Below are positions 17,516 to 26,340 of a stretch of DNA of 64,000 bases, piece after piece (the first letter of the stretch is position 1; the number at the start of each line of letters is the position of its first letter). A model generated the notes under the pieces. The model was not told where the DNA came from and did not search any database. It saw only the letters and a list, made by a program, of their open reading frames with translations. Source of the stretch: Insolitispirillum peregrinum (GTDB taxonomy: Bacteria > Pseudomonadota > Alphaproteobacteria > Rhodospirillales > Rhodospirillaceae); assembly GCF_042665255.1 (NCBI RefSeq), contig NZ_JBHTCD010000001.1. One strand, given 5' to 3'. Position numbers and translations under genes: made by a program.

Positions 17516-19246
17516 ATGTCGGCCCATTCCCAGCTGTCCCCCACACCACCGTCAACCGGACGATCCCTCAGCATCGCCAGTCGGCAGGTGATCGGCTTTA
17601 GCGCAATCCTGTTGCTGATGATCCTGCTGACCATCATCGCCGCCGTGAAAGTCAATATCATCAGTGGCAATCTGGGCACGATGATCGACGTCAACAGCGT
17701 CAAGCAACGCCATGCCATCAACTTTCGGGGCAGCGTCCATGATCGCTCGATCGCCATCCGCGACGTTGTCTTGCTGGAAGACCAAACCGAGCTGCAGCGT
17801 ACTTTGGCAGACATCGAGCGCCTGAGCGGCTTTTACAGGCAGGCATCGACCGCCATGGACGATCTGTTTGGCAAGATGAGTGACATTTCACCGCAAGAAC
17901 GGCAGATGTACGCCGCGATCAAGGAAACCGAAGCCAAAGCCCTCCCCCTGATCACCACCGTGATCAACAGCCGCAAATCCGGCGACATGGCAACAGCAAC
18001 CAGCACCCTGCACACTGTCCGCCCGGTTTTTGTCGAATGGCTGGCCCGGATCAATGCCTTCATTGACCTGCAGGAAAGCAAGAACCAGACGCTGTCCCAC
18101 GAAACCCGCGAGGTGGCCAGTGCCTTTGTCACCCTGATGATCATCATGTGTGCCATTGCGGTGGCGGTCGGGGCCAGTTTTGCCTGGTGGAACATTCGTT
18201 CGGTGCGTCCGCTGGGGCCGGCAACCACCGCCATGCTGCGGCTGGCCGATGGTGACCTGCAGGCCGATGTTCCGCACGCCAGCAGCAAGGACGAAGTAGG
18301 CGACATCGTGCAGGCGCTTGAAATCTTCAAGGCCAATGCGGTGGAACGGGCGGCCATGCTGGCCCGCGAAGCACAGGAAGCCGAACAGCAGGTTCAGCGC
18401 GCCCGCCGGATGGCAACCCTGACCTCTGATTTCGAGCAGACCATTTCCGGTTTGCTGACAGCGGTCAACGGCTCGGTGACGGCACTGGGGGGAACGGCAC
18501 GCTCGCTGGACAATTCCGCCAACCAGACCTCCCGGCAAGCCGAAGCCGCCGCCGAGGCGACGCAGGCCGCCAGCCGCAACGCGGACTCGGTGGCAGCCGC
18601 AACCGAAGAACTCAACCGCTCTATTGTCGCCATCGCCGAGCAGGTCCAGGAATCCACCGACGTCGCCACCCGTGCCGAACAGCAGGCACGCCAGACCAAC
18701 AGCACCATGACCGGGCTGTCTGATGCCGCCGTCAAGATCGGCGAAGTCGTCCAGTTGATCAATGACATTGCCAGCCAGACCAACCTGCTGGCCCTGAACG
18801 CCACCATCGAGGCCGCCCGCGCTGGCGAAGCAGGCAAGGGTTTTGCGGTCGTCGCCAACGAGGTGAAGGCGCTGGCCACCCAGACCGCCCGGGCGACCGA
18901 GGAAATTACCCGCCACATCACCTCGGTTCAGGCCGAAGCCCAGGCAGCGGTTTCAGCGACGCGCGAAATCGCCTCGACCATCGAACGGGTCGGCGAAATT
19001 GCCCAGGGCATTTCCTTCGCCGTCCAGCAGCAGGGTAGCGCGACGCAGGAAATCTCGCACAACATCGCCGAAGCAGCCCGCGGAACGTCCGAGGTCTCTT
19101 CCAACGTACAGGCAGTGTTGCAGGCCGCACAGGAAACCAACCAGTCGTCCGAAGAGGTTTCCGGCGCCGCCAGCGACCTCAACCAGAAAGCGGATGCCCT
19201 CAACACATCGGTGGTCCAGTTCCTGCAACAAATCCGTAGTGTTTGA
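17516..19246 (+). CDS. Methyl-accepting chemotaxis protein
   Basis: A 576-aa transmembrane chemoreceptor. TM1 lies at about residues 25-46 (VIGFSAILLLMILLTIIAAV) and TM2 at about 200-222, bounding a periplasmic helical sensor of the four-helix-bundle type. HAMP follows at about 223-275. The cytoplasmic signalling tip is intact (LLALNATIEAARAGEAGKGF, then VVANEVKALA). No C-terminal CheR-docking pentapeptide is seen. The ligand is unknown. It diverges from the valine operon. Confidence 0.93.
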   Translation: MSAHSQLSPTPPSTGRSLSIASRQVIGFSAILLLMILLTIIAAVKVNIISGNLGTMIDVNSVKQRHAINFRGSVHDRSIAIRDVVLLEDQTELQRTLADIERLSGFYRQASTAMDDLFGKMSDISPQERQMYAAIKETEAKALPLITTVINSRKSGDMATATSTLHTVRPVFVEWLARINAFIDLQESKNQTLSHETREVASAFVTLMIIMCAIAVAVGASFAWWNIRSVRPLGPATTAMLRLADGDLQADVPHASSKDEVGDIVQALEIFKANAVERAAMLAREAQEAEQQVQRARRMATLTSDFEQTISGLLTAVNGSVTALGGTARSLDNSANQTSRQAEAAAEATQAASRNADSVAAATEELNRSIVAIAEQVQESTDVATRAEQQARQTNSTMTGLSDAAVKIGEVVQLINDIASQTNLLALNATIEAARAGEAGKGFAVVANEVKALATQTARATEEITRHITSVQAEAQAAVSATREIASTIERVGEIAQGISFAVQQQGSATQEISHNIAEAARGTSEVSSNVQAVLQAAQETNQSSEEVSGAASDLNQKADALNTSVVQFLQQIRSV

Positions 19247-19398
19247 AAATCCCCCGGAAAAAATCCGTCCTCTGTGCCGGAACGGTGATATGACCGTTTC
19301 GGAACGGGAAAAACGAGACCTCAACGGTCCACCCCTCCCCCCCCACCCGGCAGAGCCTGCCGGGGTACGCCCGCACTTCTCAAGGAGAGACGTTCGTC

Positions 19399-20694
19399 AT
19401 GGATTTCAAAAGCACCCATCCTGAGACACTGGCCCTTCATGGTGGCAGTTATCGTGCCGACCCGGCAACGACAGCCGTCGCGGTGCCGATTTACCAGACC
19501 ACGTCCTATGAATTCCACGACACCACCCATGCGGCGAACCTGTTTGCCCTGAAAGAACTGGGTAACATCTATACCCGCCTGATGAACCCCACCACCGATG
19601 CGCTGGAACAGCGCATTGCCGCCCTGGAAGGCGGGGCGGCGGCGCTGGCCGTCGCCTCGGGACAGGCGGCATCGACCTATGCCGTGCTGAACCTGTGCGA
19701 AGCGGGCGACAACTTCCTGACCTCGACCGACCTTTACGGCGGCACCTGGAACCTGTTTGCCAACGTTTTCAAGCAAATGGGCATCGAAGCCCGCTTTGTT
19801 GACCCGGCAGACCCCGAAGCCTTCCGCGCCGCCGCCGACGAGCGTACCCGCTGCATCTATGCCGAAACGCTGCCGAACCCCAAGCTGCAGGTGTTCCCGA
19901 TCAAGGAAGTGGCCGATATTGGCCGCTCGCTCGGCATTCCGCTGATCGTTGACAACACCGCCGCCCCGGTCATCTGCCGTCCGCTGGACCATGGTGCTGC
20001 GGTGGTGCTCTATTCCGGCACCAAGTGGATCGGTGGGCACGGCACCTCGATCGGTGGTCTGGTGATCGACGGCGGTAATTTTGACTGGGAAGCCTATGGC
20101 GAGCGTTTCCCGACCCTCAACCGCCCCGATCCGTCCTATCACGGCGCGGTGTGGACCGAGGCGGTCAAGCCGCTGGGACCGATTGCCTACATCCTGCGCA
20201 TGCGCTGCACCCTGCTGCGCGACATGGGCGCGGCGATCAGCCCGTTCAATTCGTTCCAGCTGATTCAGGGCGTCGAAACCCTGCCCCTGCGTCTGCGCGC
20301 CCACGGTGAAAACGCCCTCAAGGTGGCCGACTTCCTCAAGGATCACCCCAAGGTATCCTCGGTTACCTTCCCCGGCCTGCAAACCGGCGAAGCCCGCCGT
20401 CGCGCCGATGCCTATCTGACGCGCAGCTACGGCAGCCTGATCGGCTTTGAACTGAAGGGCGGTGTCGAGGCAGGCAAGAAGCTGATCGACTCTTTGAACC
20501 TGTTCTATCACGTCGCCAATATTGGGGATGCCCGCTCGCTGGCCATTCACCCGGCCAGCACCACCCATTCGCAACTTTCCCCGGAAGATCAACTGTCTTC
20601 GGGTGTGACGCCGGGCTATGTCCGCCTGTCGATCGGGATTGAACACCCCGAAGACATTCTGGCCGATCTGGCCCAGGCGCTTGAAAAGGTGTAA
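19399..20694 (+). CDS. metY: O-acetylhomoserine sulfhydrylase (aminocarboxypropyltransferase)
   Basis: A PLP enzyme that makes homocysteine from O-acetylhomoserine and sulfide. The 431-aa length and N-terminus (ETLALHGGSY, YQTTSYEFHDTTHAANLF) fit MetY rather than the shorter MetB/MetZ. The PLP lysine is at about 209 (SGTKWIGGHGTSIGG). The end IEHPEDILADLAQAL is family-typical. The start follows AAGGAGAG. Confidence 0.93.
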   Translation: MDFKSTHPETLALHGGSYRADPATTAVAVPIYQTTSYEFHDTTHAANLFALKELGNIYTRLMNPTTDALEQRIAALEGGAAALAVASGQAASTYAVLNLCEAGDNFLTSTDLYGGTWNLFANVFKQMGIEARFVDPADPEAFRAAADERTRCIYAETLPNPKLQVFPIKEVADIGRSLGIPLIVDNTAAPVICRPLDHGAAVVLYSGTKWIGGHGTSIGGLVIDGGNFDWEAYGERFPTLNRPDPSYHGAVWTEAVKPLGPIAYILRMRCTLLRDMGAAISPFNSFQLIQGVETLPLRLRAHGENALKVADFLKDHPKVSSVTFPGLQTGEARRRADAYLTRSYGSLIGFELKGGVEAGKKLIDSLNLFYHVANIGDARSLAIHPASTTHSQLSPEDQLSSGVTPGYVRLSIGIEHPEDILADLAQALEKV

Positions 20695-20801
20695 ACACTC
20701 AAAGCCTTTTTCCATGGCCCGCCGTTATCCGCTGGAGGGTGACGGCGGGTCAGCCTTTGTGAAGCACACCATACGCCGCTCTTTCCGGCAAAGGAGTCAT
20801 T

Positions 20802-21827
20802 GTGAGCACATCGTCCGACACTCTTTCGTTCACCGGCCCGTTCCCCCATATCCGTCTGCGCCGGAACCGTCGCCATGACTGGTCCCGCCGTCTGGTGGCC
20901 GAGAACAGCTTGTCGGCGAATGACCTGATCTGGCCGGTTTTCATTATCGAAGGCGAAAACCAGATCGAGCCGGTTCCGTCAATGCCGGGTGTGTTCCGTT
21001 ACTCCATTGACCGTCTGGTCGAAGCCTGCCGCGAAGCCCACGACCTTGGCATTCCGGCAGTCGCCCTGTTCCCGCGCACCCCGGAACACCTGAAGGATCT
21101 GGAGGGCAGCGAGTCCGCCAACCCCGACAACCTGATCTGCCGCGCCACCCGCGCCCTGAAGGCCGCCCTGCCCAATCTGGGGGTGATCTGTGATGTGGCG
21201 CTGGACCCTTACACCACCTCGGGCCATGACGGCATCCTGCGTGATGGTTATGTCGTCAACGACGAAACCGTCGAAGCCCTGTGCAAGCAGGCGCTGGTGC
21301 AGGCGCAGGCCGGCAGCGATGTGGTTGCCCCGTCAGACATGATGGATGGCCGCATTCGGGCGGTGCGTGAATATCTTGACGCCCACGGGTTCATTGATAC
21401 GCAGGTGTGTTCTTACGCCGCCAAATATGCCTCGGGGTTCTATGGCCCGTTCCGCGATGCGGTCGGCACCGGCGGCACCCTGCAGGGCGGCGACAAGAAA
21501 ACCTACCAGATGGACCCCGCCAACACCGACGAGGCGCTGCGCGAAGTCGCCATCGATCTGGAAGAAGGCGCCGACATGGTGATCATCAAACCCGGCATGC
21601 CCTATCTCGACATCATTCAGCGCATCAGCAGCACCTTTAAGGTTCCCACCTGGGCCTATCAGGTCAGCGGCGAATACGCAATGATCATGGCGGCGGTGAA
21701 CAACGGCTGGCTGTCACCGGAAAAGGTCATTCTGGAAAGCCTGCTGTGCTTCAAGCGCGCCGGAGCCGGTGCCATCCTGACCTACTTCGCCGTTGATGCC
21801 GCCAAGCGCCTGCAACAGAAAAAGTAA
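20802..21827 (+). CDS. hemB: Delta-aminolevulinic acid dehydratase
   Basis: Condenses two 5-aminolevulinate molecules to porphobilinogen in tetrapyrrole synthesis. The 341-aa protein starts at GTG after AAGGAG. Active-site lysines lie in YAAKYASGFYGPF and IIKPGMPYLD. The metal-site segment reads DVALDPYTTSGHDG, with Asp and Ala in place of the zinc-binding cysteines, so this is the magnesium-type enzyme typical of alphaproteobacteria. Confidence 0.95.
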   Translation: MSTSSDTLSFTGPFPHIRLRRNRRHDWSRRLVAENSLSANDLIWPVFIIEGENQIEPVPSMPGVFRYSIDRLVEACREAHDLGIPAVALFPRTPEHLKDLEGSESANPDNLICRATRALKAALPNLGVICDVALDPYTTSGHDGILRDGYVVNDETVEALCKQALVQAQAGSDVVAPSDMMDGRIRAVREYLDAHGFIDTQVCSYAAKYASGFYGPFRDAVGTGGTLQGGDKKTYQMDPANTDEALREVAIDLEEGADMVIIKPGMPYLDIIQRISSTFKVPTWAYQVSGEYAMIMAAVNNGWLSPEKVILESLLCFKRAGAGAILTYFAVDAAKRLQQKK

Positions 21828-22172
21828 GCCATTGCGTGAGAGCGGGGTACACGACAAAAGAACCGTGGCCCCCGCTAAGCGCCTGACCGGGGTTATGAGC
21901 CCCTTGGCATGGATTTTATGGCAAACGGCTTGGGTCAGGGCTGATCTTTTCGGTTCTTGAATCGACTGGGGGATTTCAGTCTTAAGCGATAGAAGTTGAT
22001 TTCACGCAGCCCCCGGCACAGGCATCCATCTCAAGCAACGGCAATTCCTGTTACAGAAAATTCCCGCCATACCGCACAAAAGGTACCATTACCAAATAGG
22101 GTTAATGTATAATTTTCTCTACTTTAACATGTCGAACTATTGGTTGCCTTGCCATGCATTAAGGGGATAAAA
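21828..22172. other. Intergenic region before the RNR-like cassette
   Basis: 345 bp without a convincing gene. A hairpin-like pairing AGCGGG/CCCGCT spans about 21841-21876, and a small GGGG/CCCC hairpin lies near 21890-21903. The last 100 bp turn AT-rich (for example TTAATGTATAATTTTC near 22100), a plausible promoter for the cassette. AAGGGG at 22161-22166 is the ribosome site of the next gene. No B12-riboswitch box was recognised. Confidence 0.5.
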
Positions 22173-23756
22173 ATGCATAATAGAATCGGTTTTGCTCTTG
22201 GTGAGAGCCCGTTCGCAAAGAGCCTGGAAGAGCGCATTCTCCACAAACATAAGAATGACGGCTGGGATGCTCTGGTCAACCGCGTCATCGGCTTGGCCCG
22301 CCGGGCTGAGAGTGGCCGCAACGACACCGACACAGAACAGCATCTTGCTGATTTTCATCACGCACTCAAAGAGTGTAGGCTTCTGCCCAACAGCCCTCTT
22401 CTGGTCAATGCCGGCGAGGAACAAGAGCGTGTCTTTGCCTGCTTCGCGGTTGATGTCCGCGGTCCGATGACCGAAGTTCTCCCCAAAATCCGCTTCATTC
22501 ACGACGGAATGGGTGGTACCGGATACGCAGTGACCGGGCGCGAGAAAGAGCTGATCGGCCTGATCCAGGCAATCGATCAGGACACCGTTGCACATCAGGT
22601 GGGGCGCCCTCGCCCAGCCTCCAATGCAGTGACGATGCCAATTACCGGGAATCTCGATGCCTTCCTGTCAGTGGCAGGGTGCCTCTCTGTGACCAACATG
22701 AACGTCGCCATTGACGACAGCTTCATGGCGAAACTTGATGATGATCCCGGAGCAATGCAGCAACTGGGGAAGATCGCAAAATCAATCCACCAATCAGGCC
22801 AGCCGGGGATTTTGTTTCCCGACCGCCTGACAAAAATCGCCCTTGAGGAAAACTCCACGTTCGCGGCAAATGTCTGTGGCGAGGCACCCCTGTCCGCAGA
22901 CGAATCCGCTCCCCTTGCATCACTGAACCTCGTCCGCTTTTGTCACTTCGACGGCGAGCGGTTCGCCAGACTGGACGAGGCGGCGTTTGTCAGGGATGTT
23001 CAAATCGCTACCCGGTTCCTGGACGGCATCCACGATTGCCACTGTCATGGAAGTGGGACCATGAAGCTAAACACGATGGCCACCAGAAAAATCGGCATCG
23101 GCGTCATGGGTTTTGCCCATGCACTAATCCTTTGCGGGATCCAGTACGGTAGCCCGGAAAGTGAGGCTTTCGCAGAGCGGATAGCCAAACTGCTGATGTC
23201 AACGGCTCAGGCAGAGTCCGAGCGGCTGGCGCATAAATTCGGCCCTTATTCGGCCTGGAGCCCTGAACATGGTGTCCCGCGCCGTAATGCCGGACTTGTA
23301 GCCATCGCAGGAACAGCAACACTGGCTCTGATCGCAGGCACAACTGGCGGGATCGAGCCAATGTTCTCCCCGGTCTGGTCACAAAGAGTCATCGGTAAGC
23401 CCGTCCGTCTGGTCGATCCCATTGTCCTAGCCATGCTGGTCAGGCATGGGCTCGATCGCCAGACCACCGAAGCCCGCCTGCTGGCAGGAGAATCCCTGCG
23501 TAATGTGGCAGGGAGCGAACTGGCCGATCTCATGCCGTCAGCTCTGGAAGTGCCCGGTGAACGGCACATCGCTGTGCAGGCAGCATTCCAGCGGCACATT
23601 GATTGCGGCATTACCAAGACGATTAACTGCCCGTCAATGACCACCACCAAGCAGATTTCCGACTGGATCAGGCTGGCCTATCAGGCCGGATGTCTGGGAA
23701 TGACGATTTACCGGGAAGGGTCCCTGGAAAATCAGCCGATGGGAGCAGCCCAGTGA
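22173..23756 (+). CDS. Short, divergent class II ribonucleotide reductase-like protein
   Basis: A 527-aa protein aligning by eye with the barrel core of B12-dependent RNR (NrdJ): LLPNSPLLVNAG, C90 in VFACFAVDV, GGTGYAV, the finger-loop radical motif N233-V-C235-G-E237, RKIGIGVMGFAHAL, IAGTTGGIEPMFSP, TKTIN and GMTIYREGS. Unlike canonical NrdJ it is very short and has Ala246 where the second active-site redox cysteine is expected (SAPLASLNL versus SCNLGSINL). It has an altered phosphate loop (IAGTATLA versus IAPTGTIS) and no C-terminal CxxC tail. The ATG at 22173 follows AAGGGG by 6 bases. GC looks lower than in its neighbours. The GTG of the kinase-like gene overlaps its stop. Confidence 0.8.
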   Translation: MHNRIGFALGESPFAKSLEERILHKHKNDGWDALVNRVIGLARRAESGRNDTDTEQHLADFHHALKECRLLPNSPLLVNAGEEQERVFACFAVDVRGPMTEVLPKIRFIHDGMGGTGYAVTGREKELIGLIQAIDQDTVAHQVGRPRPASNAVTMPITGNLDAFLSVAGCLSVTNMNVAIDDSFMAKLDDDPGAMQQLGKIAKSIHQSGQPGILFPDRLTKIALEENSTFAANVCGEAPLSADESAPLASLNLVRFCHFDGERFARLDEAAFVRDVQIATRFLDGIHDCHCHGSGTMKLNTMATRKIGIGVMGFAHALILCGIQYGSPESEAFAERIAKLLMSTAQAESERLAHKFGPYSAWSPEHGVPRRNAGLVAIAGTATLALIAGTTGGIEPMFSPVWSQRVIGKPVRLVDPIVLAMLVRHGLDRQTTEARLLAGESLRNVAGSELADLMPSALEVPGERHIAVQAAFQRHIDCGITKTINCPSMTTTKQISDWIRLAYQAGCLGMTIYREGSLENQPMGAAQ

Positions 23757-24391
23757 GCAAACGTCCTGTCGTCGCCACATTCGACGGCCCTAAATCTGTG
23801 GGCAAATCGACACTGATTCATTTACTTGCACCATTGATTCATACCACCGGCCTGAAGGCCCGAGTTATTGTGGAGAAGGAGGTCATTCCGGCCTCCATTT
23901 CCCGGGACCTGAAGAACCTCTACGCCGACCTTCGGCAGCACCCTGGACGCCAGTCAGACATGGCTATTGCTCAGGCTCTGCTTGAAGCTCGTGTATGGAT
24001 TACCAGAACCATGCTATCCGAAATAAGCGAAGACATTATTCTTTTGGACCGCTGGTATCCGTCAGATACCGTCTTCAGGCGTTTCCTGGATCCCTCCGAG
24101 GTCATCAAGGCCAACCTAGCAGCCGGAGTCCTTACCCCTGATGTCGTTCTGGCTGTAACCTGCGACCCAAAAACATCATGGATGAGGGCGAAAAATAGGC
24201 ACCGCGGCTTGGATAGTAAGGTCGTCTCCAGTTTCACCGACCATGCGGAGAGCACGCAGAGGTTCGTTACTGCCGCCAAAAAATACGCCTGGGACATCGT
24301 ACAGACAGACAGCAAGGACCCAGAAGAATTGGCTGGGATGATTGCGGCGCGGCTGCAAAGCGTCAGACTGGAGCAGTCAACGCAAAAGTAG
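23753..24391 (+). CDS. Thymidylate kinase-like P-loop protein
   Basis: A 212-aa P-loop NTPase of the dTMP-kinase type. Walker A is at residues 12-20 (GPKSVGKST), and the substrate/DR motif D99-R100-W101 (LLDRWYPSD) stands where Tmk has DRY. A late RAKNRHRG segment resembles the lid. The GTG start at 23753 overlaps the upstream TGA (GTGA) and follows GGGAG, so translation is coupled to the RNR-like gene. A nucleotide-kinase role on the partner's product is inference. It is divergent from housekeeping Tmk, which should exist elsewhere in the genome. Confidence 0.75.
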   Translation: MSKRPVVATFDGPKSVGKSTLIHLLAPLIHTTGLKARVIVEKEVIPASISRDLKNLYADLRQHPGRQSDMAIAQALLEARVWITRTMLSEISEDIILLDRWYPSDTVFRRFLDPSEVIKANLAAGVLTPDVVLAVTCDPKTSWMRAKNRHRGLDSKVVSSFTDHAESTQRFVTAAKKYAWDIVQTDSKDPEELAGMIAARLQSVRLEQSTQK

Positions 24392-24408
24392 CACCCGCCC
24401 TGATACCC

Positions 24409-25287
24409 TTACCCGTTTTCCTGCAACCAGTTCAGGATCGCATCCTGCTCTGCCGCCGAAGCCAACAGCGGCGCATGGCCCGTCTCCGGTACGGTGAACT
24501 CGCTGCATGCCGGATGGCTGGCACGCATGCCTGCCACACACTCGACCGGCAACAGGTCGGACAGGGCACCGCGGATAACCAGCACCGGGCAGCGGACCTG
24601 CCCCCAGACCGGCCACAGGTTCACATCATCCACCGGAGCAGCCTGTAACGGCACGGCAATCGCCGGATCATAGGCCAGACCAAAGCCCCCCTGCGTCTGC
24701 GCCTTGACGCTGTGCTGGGTCAGATGCTGCCACTGGGCATCACTCAGCGGCCCGAACCCGGCCAGAATGGTACGCAAATAGCTTTCTGCCGATGCCGGAG
24801 AACTGAACGTGGGTGCCTTCCCCACGTACTCCACAATGCGTTCCAGCGCCGCTTTGGGCAAAAACGGCCCGACGTCGTTCATGACCAGCCGCCGGATTGG
24901 GGTCTTGTCGGCTGCGGCGAGGAACATTCCCAGCAGCCCGCCCATCGACGTGCCGATCCAGCTGATGTCGCAGCCCTCATAGCGCGCCAGCAGGGTCGCC
25001 AGATCGGCCATGTACAGCGGATAGCCATAGCCGGTCGGATCTTGCAGCCAGTCCGAGCTGCCACGCCCCAGAACGTCCGGGCACACCACCCGATAGCCCT
25101 GCCCGGCCAACGCCCCTGCCAGCCAGCCAAAATCGCGCCCGTTGCGGGTCAACCCATGGACACAGACCACCACGCGCGTGCTGTGCTCGTTTCCCCATTC
25201 GGTATAGGCCATCGCCCGGAATCCTTCGGGCCGAAGACAGCGCACGGTACCGAACCGGGGGGTTGCGGGGATATCGCCTGCGGTCAT
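24409..25287 (-). CDS. Alpha/beta-fold hydrolase
   Basis: A 292-aa soluble hydrolase with the oxyanion motif VHGLTRNGRDF, the nucleophile elbow GTSMGGLLG, and a late catalytic His in PETGHAPLL; the acid is probably the Asp of GALSDLLP. AAGGAG seven bases before the ATG at 25287 decides the start. It is transcribed away from the GntR regulator gene, so it is a likely target of that regulator. The substrate is unknown; an ester or lactone is plausible. Confidence 0.88.
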   Translation of the reverse strand: MTAGDIPATPRFGTVRCLRPEGFRAMAYTEWGNEHSTRVVVCVHGLTRNGRDFGWLAGALAGQGYRVVCPDVLGRGSSDWLQDPTGYGYPLYMADLATLLARYEGCDISWIGTSMGGLLGMFLAAADKTPIRRLVMNDVGPFLPKAALERIVEYVGKAPTFSSPASAESYLRTILAGFGPLSDAQWQHLTQHSVKAQTQGGFGLAYDPAIAVPLQAAPVDDVNLWPVWGQVRCPVLVIRGALSDLLPVECVAGMRASHPACSEFTVPETGHAPLLASAAEQDAILNWLQENG

Positions 25288-25391
25288 GATTTCTCCTTGT
25301 GGTGAATTGCTGCTGATGGAATGGGCGGAAATTTGATCTTCCCGGTACGGATCATCATACGCTGAGGCAATTTTTTCACCGCCTTGTTTTT

Positions 25392-25424
25392 TTGGATACC
25401 AAATGACACATAAATGTATACAAT
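25392..25424. promoter_or_regulatory. Operator candidates in the hydrolase/gntR divergent region
   Basis: Two palindromic sites lie close together. TTGGATACCAA is at 25392-25402. ATGTATACAAT surrounds GTATAC at 25416-25421. The second closely resembles TTGTATACAA at 17377. Position between a divergently transcribed regulator and a metabolic gene is typical for autoregulating GntR proteins. Confidence 0.55.
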
Positions 25425-25442
25425 AAGTGCAGGTGAGCGATT

Positions 25443-25479
25443 CACAGCCCGACATTCTGTGCAGAAATGTCGGGCTGTG
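25443..25479. promoter_or_regulatory. Strong hairpin upstream of gntR
   Basis: A 14-bp perfect stem (CACAGCCCGACATT at 25443-25456, complement at 25466-25479) with a 9-base loop. No U-run follows on either strand, so it is not a standard terminator. It lies 84 bp before the GntR start and could be a leader structure or an operator. Confidence 0.55.
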
Positions 25480-25563
25480 GGGTTCCAAAAGTCGCTGAAG
25501 CCGCCTACAACGGAAGATCACCCTCCGCCCAAGGCGGCTCTTGCCTGGAAAGACTGACGGCCC

Positions 25564-26235
25564 ATGTCAAAACACAACCCAACCCGTGCCGACCAACTGC
25601 GCCGCACACTGGAAGAAGAAATTTTCACCGGCCGCCTGAAGCCTGGCGACCGGCTGGACGAACAGTCGCTGGCGCAGCGGTTCAACGTCTCCCGCACCCC
25701 GGTGCGCGAGGCCTTGCGCCAGTTGTCTGCCTCTCACCTGATCGAAGTCCGCCCCCGGCAAGGAGCGGTGGTGGCAGTGATCACCCTGCCCCGATTGATC
25801 GAAATGTTCGAAATCATGGCCGAGCTGGAGGGTATGTGTGCCCGTCTGGCCGCCCGCCGGATGACCGAAGCCGAACGCCAGGCCTTGCAGACCATTATCG
25901 CCGAAGCCGACCAGTTTGCCGAACAGGTCGACCTTGATGCCTATTACACCAACAACCGTCAGTTTCATGATGCCATTTACAACGGCAGCCATAACCATGT
26001 GCTGGAGGAGATGACCCGCAGCCTGCACAACCGGACAGCCCCCTATCGCCGTCACCAGCTCAACCGTCCGGGCCGTATCCACGAATCTCTTGCCGAGCAT
26101 AAAAGGGTGGTCGAAGCGATCCTCGCCGTGGATCCCGAGGCCGCCGGAAAGGCGATGAATCGCCATGTCAACGTGCAGGGGGATGTCTTTGCCGACTTCC
26201 TGTCAACCCTGCCAACCGGGTACCTGACCTCCTGA
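25564..26235 (+). CDS. GntR family transcriptional regulator (FCD subgroup)
   Basis: A 223-aa regulator. It has an N-terminal winged helix (LRRTLEEEIFTGRLKPGDRL, FNVSRTPVREALRQL) and a C-terminal all-helical FCD domain with metal-ligand-like residues D and H in NNRQFHDAIYNGSHN and a later ESLAEHKRVVEAI. FCD regulators usually bind organic acids. It lies between the divergent hydrolase and a downstream aldehyde dehydrogenase, both likely targets. Confidence 0.92.
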   Translation: MSKHNPTRADQLRRTLEEEIFTGRLKPGDRLDEQSLAQRFNVSRTPVREALRQLSASHLIEVRPRQGAVVAVITLPRLIEMFEIMAELEGMCARLAARRMTEAERQALQTIIAEADQFAEQVDLDAYYTNNRQFHDAIYNGSHNHVLEEMTRSLHNRTAPYRRHQLNRPGRIHESLAEHKRVVEAILAVDPEAAGKAMNRHVNVQGDVFADFLSTLPTGYLTS

Positions 26236-26340
26236 GCGGGCATTTCACGCCCGCCAGCAGCTCGGGAACACCGGCACGATCGTGACAGATAACAAACAGG
26301 TCCAACGTCCAGGACTGAAAACAACCGCCGGAGTTCATTC

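Noticed and set aside
19321..20715. A 464-codon minus-strand frame opposite metY
   Set aside because: Antisense shadow of an intact PLP enzyme gene.
21828..22172. A cobalamin riboswitch upstream of the RNR-like gene
   Set aside because: Expected from the B12-dependent family, but no B12-box sequence was recognised.
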